NCBI RefSeq assembly: GCF_031624635.1
Contig: NZ_JAMQOQ010000002.1
Location: 248,001 to 312,000, forward strand
Length of the DNA stretch: 64,000 nt
Reading direction: 5' to 3'
Origin: Halogeometricum sp. S3BR5-2
GTDB taxonomy: Archaea; Halobacteriota; Halobacteria; Halobacteriales; Haloferacaceae
The stretch's first letter is position 1; each line of letters opens with the position of its first letter. Under the pieces are notes generated by a model. The model did not search any database, was not told where the DNA came from, and worked only from the letters and a program-made list of their open reading frames with translations. The translations under genes and the position numbers were made by a program. This document shows, one piece after another, positions 52,945 to 61,300 of this stretch.

Positions 52945-54996
52945 ATGCAACGCGCATTAGCAGTGTTCGCGGCGCTGGTCGTTCTCGTCGGGGGCGTCCC
53001 GGCGGGCGCGGCGGCACAGCAGTCGTCCGACGCGACAGTATCGTTCGCCGCCCAACCGTCCGGCGGGTCCACCGTCGTCGTCGAGAGCGTGACGCTCTCG
53101 GAGGGCGGGTTCGTGACGATTCACGACGCGAGCGTCACCGAGGGCAACGTCCTCGGGAGCGTCGTCGGCACCTCCGCGTACCTCGACGCGGGGACGCACG
53201 AGAACGTCACCGTCCACCTCGACGAACCCCTGACCGAGTCGGGCGCGTTCGTCGCCATGCCGCACCTCGACACCGACGGCGACCGCGTCTACGACTTCGT
53301 CGCCGACAACGGCGAGACCGACGGGCCGTACACCGCCGACGGTGAACCCGTCGTCTCGCAGGCGAACGTCACCGTCGCCGCGACGGTGTCGATGAGCGAC
53401 CAACCCACCGACGGCGCCTCCGTCGTCGTGGACCGCGTGGAACTCTCGGAGGGCGGGTTCGTGACGGTTCACGACGCGAGCGTCACGGAGGGTGCCGTCT
53501 TCGAGAGCATCCGCGGCACCTCCGAGTATCTCGCCCCCGGCGTCCACGAGAACGTCCGCGTTTCGCTCGACGCGCCCGTCGAGGAGGACGCCACCCTCGT
53601 CCCGATGGCGCACGTGGACTCGGACGGTGACATGGAGTACACCTTCCCCGAGAGCGAGGGGGAGACCGACGGCCCGTACACGGTCGACGGTGAGGCCGTC
53701 GTCGACACCGCCGAGGTGACGCCCTCGGAGACGGCGAACGTGACGTTCGCCGCGCAGTCGACCGGCGGGCAGTCCGTCGTCGTCGACAGCGCGTTCCTGC
53801 CCGAGGGCGGGTTCGTGACGGTTCACGACGCCTCCGTTACCGAGGGCGCCGTCTTCGAGAGCATCCGCGGCACCTCCGAGTACCTCGCACCCGGTCTGCA
53901 CCGGGACGTTCGCGTCTCCCTGGACGCGCCGCTGAACGAGTCCGCGACGCTGGTTCCGATGGCGCACGTGGATTCGGACGGCAACGAGGAGTACACCTTC
54001 CCCGAGAGCCAAGGCGAGGCGGACGGCCCGTACACGGCCGACGGTGAACCCGTCGTCGCGCAGGCCGACGTGACCGTCTCCGCCGACGTCCACATGATGC
54101 CGCAGGCCTCCGACGGGCACAGCGTCGTCGTCGACCGCGTGGAACTCTCGGAGGGCGGATTCGTCACCGTCCACGACGCGTCGCTGTTCGCCGGCGAAGT
54201 CGAGGGTAGCATCCTCGGTACCTCGGAGTACCTCGAACCCGGCGTCCACGAGAACGTCACCGTGACGTTCGACGAACCGATTCGCGCCTCGCAGACGCTC
54301 GTCCCGATGGCGCACATGGACACCGACGGCGACGAGGAGTACACCTTCCCCGAGGCGGACGGCCCGTACACGGCCGACGGTGAGGCCGTCGTCGACACCG
54401 CGCGCGTCTCGGTGAACGCCGTCGTCACCGTCTCGAACCAGACGACCGACGGCGATGCGGTCACGGTAGACTCCGTGACGCTGGCGAACGGCGGATTCGT
54501 GACGGTCCACGACGCCTCGGTGACGGAGGGCGCCGTCTTCGACAGCGTCCGCGGCACCTCCGCGTACCTCGCGCCCGGCACGCACGAGAACGTCACCGTC
54601 GAACTCTCCGCGCCCTTAGAGGAGACGACGACCATCGTCCCGATGGCGCACGTGGACACGAACGGAAACGAGGCGTACGACTTCGTCACCAGCGAGGGCG
54701 AGGCCGACGGGCCGTACGTCGCCCGCGGCGGTCCGGTCGTCGCCACGGCGGAGGCGTCCCTCTCCGGCGAGATGTCGGGCACCGGAACGGAGATGGGTTC
54801 GGGTACCGAGATGGAGATGACTCAGACGGAGATGGCCACGGACACCTCCGAGATGACCGATACCGAGATGACCTCGGAGACGGAGACGAACGGCGGCGAG
54901 GCGACGGGCACCGACGGAAGCACGCCCGGATTCGGCGTCGCCGTCGCCGTCGTCGCCCTCCTCGCGGCGGCCCTCCTCGCGGTCCGGCGCGACTGA
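52945..54996 (+). CDS. Surface protein with five DUF7282-type repeats and PGF-CTERM
   Basis: 683 aa. A Sec-type signal (MQRALAVFAALVVLVGGVPA ending AAAQQ) is followed by five tandem repeats of about 110-120 residues, each with EGGFVTVHDASVTEGAVF, GTSEYLAPGxHENVxV and LVPMAHVDSDG, the pattern I recall for DUF7282. N-glycosylation sequons sit in the HENVT motif of some repeats. A Met/Thr/Glu-rich linker and then STPGFGVAVAVVALLAAALLAVRRD mark a PGF-CTERM, removed by archaeosortase A during lipid anchoring. A surface role is likely; its biochemical function is unknown. Confidence 0.9.
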   Translation: MQRALAVFAALVVLVGGVPAGAAAQQSSDATVSFAAQPSGGSTVVVESVTLSEGGFVTIHDASVTEGNVLGSVVGTSAYLDAGTHENVTVHLDEPLTESGAFVAMPHLDTDGDRVYDFVADNGETDGPYTADGEPVVSQANVTVAATVSMSDQPTDGASVVVDRVELSEGGFVTVHDASVTEGAVFESIRGTSEYLAPGVHENVRVSLDAPVEEDATLVPMAHVDSDGDMEYTFPESEGETDGPYTVDGEAVVDTAEVTPSETANVTFAAQSTGGQSVVVDSAFLPEGGFVTVHDASVTEGAVFESIRGTSEYLAPGLHRDVRVSLDAPLNESATLVPMAHVDSDGNEEYTFPESQGEADGPYTADGEPVVAQADVTVSADVHMMPQASDGHSVVVDRVELSEGGFVTVHDASLFAGEVEGSILGTSEYLEPGVHENVTVTFDEPIRASQTLVPMAHMDTDGDEEYTFPEADGPYTADGEAVVDTARVSVNAVVTVSNQTTDGDAVTVDSVTLANGGFVTVHDASVTEGAVFDSVRGTSAYLAPGTHENVTVELSAPLEETTTIVPMAHVDTNGNEAYDFVTSEGEADGPYVARGGPVVATAEASLSGEMSGTGTEMGSGTEMEMTQTEMATDTSEMTDTEMTSETETNGGEATGTDGSTPGFGVAVAVVALLAAALLAVRRD

Positions 54997-55103
54997 GCGA
55001 GACGCGGGACTCCGACTTCCGATTTTTTGACTATCACCCGCCGAGCGGCGACGCCGCTCGCGACCGCGTTCCCCGCGCCGCGGGTTCGGTCCCGGTTTCG
55101 CTG

Positions 55104-55604
55104 TCAGTCCGGCCCGCGCGGTCGACTCGGCGTCGGCGCGTCCGCCTCGGCTGTCACGTCCCGCATCCGGTCGGTGAAGTCCCACGAGTGCAGGCGCTCG
55201 GGCGAGATTCGAATCCGAACCTCTTCTCTCCCCTCGTCCAACAGGAACGCGCCGAGTTCGTTGTCGGTACCGCCGAGATATCGCTCCAGCAGACTCCGGA
55301 GCAGCGTCTTCCCCTCGTCGGGTTCGACGGTCGCCGTCCCGCGCCCCCGGACGCCGCGGTAGGGCGGGTCGTTCGTCGACACCTCGAAGGCCACCTCGTC
55401 GTTCGCCCGGAGGTATCGCACCACGTCGGCGTCCGCGCCCGTCGCACAGCACAGTTCGGGTTCGTCGCCGCCGACCCACTGGTACCACAGCGAGAGCATC
55501 CAGAGGCCGCCGTCGGGCGTCCGGCACGCCAGCCGAATCGGAACGGTCGCGGACCCGAGAAACGTCGTCGTCTCGTCGACCGACCAGGGACCGGTACGTC
55601 TCAT
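55104..55604 (-). CDS. Pyridoxamine 5'-phosphate oxidase-like (split-barrel) protein
   Basis: 166 aa. The flavin split-barrel fold is suggested by LGSATVPIRLACRTPDGGLWMLSLWYQWV, EPELCCATGADADVVRYLRAND, VAFEVSTNDPPYRGVRGRGTATV and RISPERLHSWDF. Proteins of this type bind FMN, F420 or haem. Which is used here is not clear, and a true PNPOx activity is unlikely. Start at the ATG at 55604 (MRRTGPWSVDET). It stands alone. Confidence 0.82.
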   Translation of the reverse strand: MRRTGPWSVDETTTFLGSATVPIRLACRTPDGGLWMLSLWYQWVGGDEPELCCATGADADVVRYLRANDEVAFEVSTNDPPYRGVRGRGTATVEPDEGKTLLRSLLERYLGGTDNELGAFLLDEGREEVRIRISPERLHSWDFTDRMRDVTAEADAPTPSRPRGPD

Positions 55605-55894
55605 GGGGAGCGGTTGGTCCGGAACTCGCAAAAGAGAGGGGGTCGGCGCGGCGCCTCGACACGCCCGGTCGTGACGCTCGGACGCGTCCCCGAACGTCCG
55701 TTCGTGGCGAGCGATGGGGTAATGGGGTAGTCTGTACACGCGCGTGCGGGTAACAAATGCTAGTCCGGCGCACGGTAGCACCCGACGGACATCGGACACC
55801 CGAGACCGGAGACGTGCCGCGTCGAGACGAGGGCGGCCGCGGGTCCCGTTCGGAGAAGGGAAGATAGTTCACCCTCCGTTGCCGAACGCGAGGT
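55605..55894. other. 290-bp divergent gap with no recognisable gene
   Basis: Lies between the PNPOx-type gene (minus) and arcS (plus). Contains GTACACGCGCGTGCGG and short repeats but no tRNA, hairpin or ORF I trust. Presumed to carry the two promoters. Confidence 0.35.
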
Positions 55895-57652
55895 ATGACC
55901 GACTACTTCGAGATTCACGGGCGCGACGGGGCCGCCCGACTCGGCGAACTCCGCCTCGCGGAGTCCGTGACGACGCCCGCCCTCGCCGACGAGGTGACCG
56001 CGGACGCGGGCAGTCTCTGGACCGCCGAGCGAACGCTCCCCGAGGGCTCCGAGGACGTGCTCACGGTGCTGCCGCATCGCTCGTTCCCCGCCGGCACCGA
56101 CGAACGAGTGCAGGAGTCGTTCGCCGTCGACCCGCCGGACGTCGAGTACCCGAGCGCGTCGGTCGTCTCCTCGGAGACGGCCGCCGACGCCGGTGCGGAC
56201 GCCTACATCCTCTCGGACGCGGGCGGGTTCGTCGGCCACGCCGCGGCGTTCCGCGAGGCGATTATCGGGGCCAAGGCGGCGCTCCCGGCCGACACGGCGC
56301 TGTACCTCTCGGGCGTCGCCACCCCGCGCAACGTCTCGACGCTCGCCTACGCCGGCGTCGACCTCGTGGACGCCAAACTCGCCCGCGTGAAGGGCCGACA
56401 GGGGATGTACCTCACCACCGAGAGCGAGTACTTCCTCGAGGACTTGGAGGAACTGCCCTGCACCTGCGAGGCGTGCCGTGTCCCCCGCGAGGAGTTCACC
56501 CGCGAGGACTGCGCCGCGCACAACGTGAACGTCCTGCGCGCCGAACTCGCGACGGTCCGCCGACGGATTCGGGACGGCCGCCTGCGCGACTACATCGAGG
56601 GGCAGGCCCGCCACGACCAGTGGCTCACGGCCGCCTTCCGCGAGTTCGACCAGCAGTACGGCTACCTCGAAGAGCGGACGCCCGTGGTCCGCAACTCCGA
56701 GATATCGGCCGCCTCCTCCGATACGATTCGCCGCGTCGAGATTCAGCGCTTCGCCGAGCGAGTGACGACGCGGTACCGGAACCGCTTCGACAACCCCCTC
56801 GTCCTCGTCCCCTGTTCGGCCACCAAACCGTACAGCGAGTCCCAGAGCCACTCGCAGTTCCACGACGCCGTCCAGTTCCGCGCGCATATGGCCTCCATGA
56901 CCTCGCCCATCGGCGTCGTTCCCTCCGAGTTGGAACTCACCTACCCCGCCCAGCACTACGACTCGGTGGTGACGGGCCGGTGGTCCGAGGACGAGAAGGG
57001 ATTCGTCGCCACCGTCCTTCGACGGTATCTCGAACGCAACGACTACCCGCGCGTTATCGCGCACGTCCCCGGCGACGGCTACCGCGACATCTGCGAACGC
57101 GTCGACGAACGCGTCGATGTGCCGTTCGAGTACACCGTCGAGGACCACCCGACGACGACGGACTCCTTGGCGAACCTCATGTCCACCTTACAGGGCGAAC
57201 TGAAGTACTCGAAGCGCGAGCGAGAGCACAACACCGTGAGCGCCATCGCCGACTTCCAGTTCGGCGACGGGGCGGGCGACGACCTGTTCGCCGACGCGGA
57301 CATCGAGATGAACAGCCGCTACCCCAAACTGCAGGTCTGGAACGAGGCGGGCGAGCAGTTGGCGACGATGGTGCCGCAGTACGGCGTCCTCTCCTTCACC
57401 CTCGAAGGCGCCCGCGTCTGGAGCGAGTCGGACGCGCCGACCAAGCGCGTCGAAATCGACAACTTCGCGCCGCACGGCAGCGTCCTCGCGCCGGGCGTCG
57501 TGGACGCGGACGACGACATCCGCGTCGGCGACGAAGTGGTCGTCGAGGGACCGAAGGCGTTCGCCGTCGGCCGCGCGGAGATGTTCGGCGCCGAGATGGC
57601 CGAGAGTTCTCGGGGAGTGGCCGTCGAGGTGCGGCACGTCGAGGAGAAGTAG
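55895..57652 (+). CDS. arcS: Archaeosine synthase ArcS
   Basis: Completes archaeosine at tRNA position 15: converts preQ0-modified tRNA toward archaeosine, with lysine as nitrogen donor in the pathway as known. 585 aa. The N-terminal TgtA-like module carries GADAYILSDAGGFVGHAAAF and a Cys cluster CTCEACRVP (zinc site). The core signature PCSATKPYSESQSH (PCx3KPYSxSxxH) follows, then the C-terminal PUA domain with GSVLAPGVVDADDDIRVGDE and FAVGRAEMFG. The partner RaSEA subunit is not in this window. Expected near tgtA, which lies 3.9 kb upstream. Confidence 0.96.
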   Translation: MTDYFEIHGRDGAARLGELRLAESVTTPALADEVTADAGSLWTAERTLPEGSEDVLTVLPHRSFPAGTDERVQESFAVDPPDVEYPSASVVSSETAADAGADAYILSDAGGFVGHAAAFREAIIGAKAALPADTALYLSGVATPRNVSTLAYAGVDLVDAKLARVKGRQGMYLTTESEYFLEDLEELPCTCEACRVPREEFTREDCAAHNVNVLRAELATVRRRIRDGRLRDYIEGQARHDQWLTAAFREFDQQYGYLEERTPVVRNSEISAASSDTIRRVEIQRFAERVTTRYRNRFDNPLVLVPCSATKPYSESQSHSQFHDAVQFRAHMASMTSPIGVVPSELELTYPAQHYDSVVTGRWSEDEKGFVATVLRRYLERNDYPRVIAHVPGDGYRDICERVDERVDVPFEYTVEDHPTTTDSLANLMSTLQGELKYSKREREHNTVSAIADFQFGDGAGDDLFADADIEMNSRYPKLQVWNEAGEQLATMVPQYGVLSFTLEGARVWSESDAPTKRVEIDNFAPHGSVLAPGVVDADDDIRVGDEVVVEGPKAFAVGRAEMFGAEMAESSRGVAVEVRHVEEK

Positions 57653-57684
57653 CGGTTCGCGGGTGCGCCCGACTCGGATGTGAC

Positions 57685-57726
57685 CACTCTCGCACGAGTG
57701 TGTGAGTGTGTGAATAACACGCTTAT
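57685..57726 (+). promoter_or_regulatory. Promoter and possible operator of the PhiH1-like gene
   Basis: CACTC and GAGTG arms around TCGCAC (57685-57700) form a small inverted repeat, followed by GTGTGAGTGTGTG direct repeats. A CTTATATG box reaches into the ATG at 57727. This looks like an autoregulated promoter. Confidence 0.4.
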
Positions 57727-58062
57727 ATGTCTATACGGGTATATCCGGACGTGAAGCTGTCCCTCCCGACCGATTTCGACATCTTAGAGGCCCTCTCGGA
57801 CGGCCGCCGGAACAGCGCGGCGAACCTCGCGTACATCATCGGCCGGGACCGCTCGTGCATCAACACGCGACTCCCGGTACTGGCGGACTACCGCCTCCTC
57901 GCGCGGGTCGGGCCGGCCCCTCGGTCGGGACTCTACGAGATAACCGAGAGGGGACGGGCCGCACTCGACCACCGCGAAGACTACCGACGCTCCGAGGCGG
58001 ACTTCGAGGACCTCTTGACCGCCGAACTGAGTCCGTCGGACGACGAGGTTCCGAGCGGGTAG
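57727..58062 (+). CDS. PhiH1-repressor-like winged-helix protein, 111 aa
   Basis: A small transcription regulator. The DNA-binding part runs LPTDFDILEALSDGRRNSAANLA, YIIGRDRSCINTRLPVLADYR (recognition helix) and ARVGPAPRSGLYEITERGRAAL (wing). It is similar to the haloarchaeal PhiH1 repressor and MarR-type families. C-terminal acidic tail. Its location directly before the 1288-aa surface protein raises the possibility that it regulates that gene; the operator-like repeats just before its own ATG suggest autoregulation. Confidence 0.85.
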   Translation: MSIRVYPDVKLSLPTDFDILEALSDGRRNSAANLAYIIGRDRSCINTRLPVLADYRLLARVGPAPRSGLYEITERGRAALDHREDYRRSEADFEDLLTAELSPSDDEVPSG

Positions 58063-58380
58063 CACGGGTCGACTTCCGAATTCGACCGTGTCGGGACGCA
58101 GTATCCCTTTTTAACCAGTTCCGCGAACGACTTCTGTTAGCGTTCGTAGTCGGGTCGAACTCACAGCCGTTCTTCCGTCTCGCAACCGCTCCGGCGGGCG
58201 ATTAATCTCTCCCGCGGTTGGGTTAGTGGTGTCAATCTACTGGTATTGAAATTGCAGCATCAGTTTATCTACTCATTAGGATATACTATTGGTATGTGCG
58301 ACCGGCGCCGCTGATCTACTGGTCCCGTCGGTCACTGACGACCGTACAAGGGGGGATATGAGGATGGCCGGCGGGAGCGC
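58063..58380. other. 318-bp leader of the large surface protein gene
   Basis: Contains three copies of ATCTACT (58235, 58267 and 58314), the first and last extended to ATCTACTGGT. A GGATATACTATT box at ~58278-58290 is a candidate TATA, giving a long leader like that of S-layer glycoprotein genes. No ORF of note. A poly-T patch (58109-58113) follows the PhiH1-like gene. Confidence 0.45.
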
Positions 58381-61300
58381 ATGCAGATATATACCATGTT
58401 TAAGCAGAGATTAGACCAAAACCAAGTCCGCGCCGTGACGCTCGCGGCACTCGTGATGCTTTCCGTCATCGGGGGGTCGGTGGCATTCGCGGGGAGTGCG
58501 GCGGCGGCGTCAGAACTCAACGTTTCTCCAGAACTCGCCCAGCCGGGCGAATCCGTCTCGTTGAGCGTAAGTACTGCAACTAACGACGTTATCTTCGGAG
58601 TTGACTCCGACAACAGCGGCACAATCGAAAACGACGAGATCGTCGGAACCTCTGATGGGGAATTCGATCCAACGGGCGCTATCTCGTTTACTCCCGATTC
58701 GCTCCCTGAAATCTTCGCTAGCACGGATGCAAGCTTCACCATCGCAGTAATCGAGGAAGACGGAAATACCAACAATGGAAACGCTGACATCTCGTCGTTC
58801 CTTGTTTCAGAATCTGACAAAACCGGCACGCTCGATGTCGACGGCGTCGGGCCATCCATTATCGAAACGTCTGTCACCTCGACGGACGCGAACGAGGACG
58901 GTATCTACGTCAAGGACGAAACCGTCCAGGTCACGGTGACCTACGACGAGGCAGTTACCGTCGATACCACCGACGGCACGCCGACGCTCGAAATCGCTCC
59001 GGGCACCGAAGCGTCCTACGTCAGTACCGACTCGAACAAAGTCGTCTTCGAGTACACCGTTCAGGAGGGAGATGAGACTGAACTGACGCTCGGCGAGATC
59101 AAACTCAACGGCGGCGCGATAATAGACGCCGCAAACAACAACGCAGACACGACGACCGACGCGCAGGGCATCGACGTGTCTGTCGACGCCGTCGCCCCAT
59201 CCATCGACGGTGCTTCCGTCGTCTCGACGGACGAAGACGGCGTCTACGTCGCTGGCGAGACCATCGAGGTCACGGTGACCTACGACGAGGCAGTTACCGT
59301 CGATACCACCGACGGTACGCCGACACTCGACCTCGGAGACGTCTCGGGCGACGCGAACTACGCCAGTGGGTCCGGTTCCACCCAACTCGTGTTCAGCTAC
59401 GATGTGAGCGACGGAGACGAGGGTAAGCTGACGCTCGGCGACATCTCGGGCGGCACACTACAGGACGCCGCGGGTAACGATGCGGACACGACGGCCAGCG
59501 CGCAGAGCATCGATGCCTCTGTCGACGCAGTCGACCCGATTAGCCCGAGTTCGATCACGGTCCAGACGAAGACACCAATAAACTCGGCCAACAAATCGGT
59601 CGTCGACATCAATGTGAACTTCGACTCCGTGCCCGAGTCGGGTACGGTGACGCTCAGAGTCACCGATGAAGACACCGGTGAAGTGACCGACACCGTCGAT
59701 ACCGATGGTAGCGAGTCGGTTTCGTTCACCGTCGACCTCCACAGCCTCTACGACGGCCAACTCACGGCTGCGGCGAAACTCACCGACGACGCCGGTAACG
59801 AGAACTCGTCCGGTTTCACGGCAGAGCAGACTTTCGACAAGGACACCACCGCTCCATCTGTGAGTGTTGAGTCTCCTTCCGAGAACGATGTCGTCCAGTC
59901 TCAAGACGCGATTTCGGGGACGGCCTCCGCCAGCGACATTGAGGCGGTTGAACTGAGAATCGCTAATGGAAGCAAAACGTGGAACGGTGGTGAATTCACG
60001 AGTACGGGTACGGTCGTCGGTGCGACGACGTACGACGCTCAGAGCGGCGTGTGGACCTACGACAGCAGCAGTATCGGCAGTGAAGGCAGCTACACTATCA
60101 CTGCGATAGCAATCGACACCTCTGGGAACTCCCAGAGCAGTTCCGATGTGACGTACACCATCGACAACTCCATCGACACGGCGTCCATCGAATCGCTGAA
60201 CGAGACGGTCGTCGCCGCCGGTGACACGATCGAGGTAACCTACAACGCGAACGACGTGAACTACGATTCCGCTCGTCTCATCGTTGAGAACTCGACCGAA
60301 CAGTTCGGCTCGTACGACGCGAGCAACGGCACGACGGTGACGCAGGGTGTCTTCGCCCCGAACACGGCCGGTGAGTACACGGTCCGACTCGAAGTCAATG
60401 ACACCGCCGAGAACAGCAACAACGAGTCCACGAAGAGCTTCACCGTCGACACGGCGGCGCCGAACGTATCGGGCGTGACGCTCGAAGCCGAGGACGGCGA
60501 CTCGGTGGTCACTGTCGGCGACACCGTCACCGTCACCACGAACGTCTCCGGTCAGACGGACGTCGCGTCCGTCGACGTCGACGTGACGCAGTTCAACAAC
60601 AGTGCGGTCACCATGACCGAAACCGACGAACCGGGCGTCTACAGCGCGACCTTCACGGTCGACGAATCGGCGATCGAAGGCGAACAGAACGTCTCGGTGA
60701 CGGTCACCGACAACGTCGGCAACAAGGACGTGTTCGATTCGAACTCGCTCACCGTCGACACGAACGCGCCTTCGTTCGACTTCCTCGAGGCTCACCAGAC
60801 CGATGGATTCGTCAACGTCACGTTCCACGTGAACGAGACGCTCGACACGAACTCCATCGAAGTCAGCATCCGAGACGGTTTGAACCAGGAACTCGGGACG
60901 GTCACCTCGTGGACCGAATCCGACAGCACGGACCACCTCTACGAGGGTTCCTACGAGATCGGTAACGAGGAGACGCCCTACAGCGCGAACCTCACCGCGG
61001 CGTCCGACGTCGCCGGTAACGCCGTCTCGGACCCGCTCCTGAACGACACGATTCCCGTCACCAGCGGGGTCGACATCTCCGCGTCCGGTAACGTGACCAC
61101 GGTCAAAGTCACAGCCGACGAGGAACTGAAGAGCTTCGACATCGGTCTCCAGAGCGAGCAGAACCTCGCCGAGTCCGCGAAGGACGACGAGATCGCGGCC
61201 GGCGTCCGGCTCAATCAGTCGCAGTTCGACTCCAGCGCGGAGAAAGTACAGTCCGCCTACACGTACACGTACACGTACACCTACACCGTCCCGCGTGACG

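Noticed and set aside
55740-55800. tRNA-like GGGTAATGGGGTAGTC stretch
   Set aside because: No acceptor or T-arm partner could be paired; not a tRNA.
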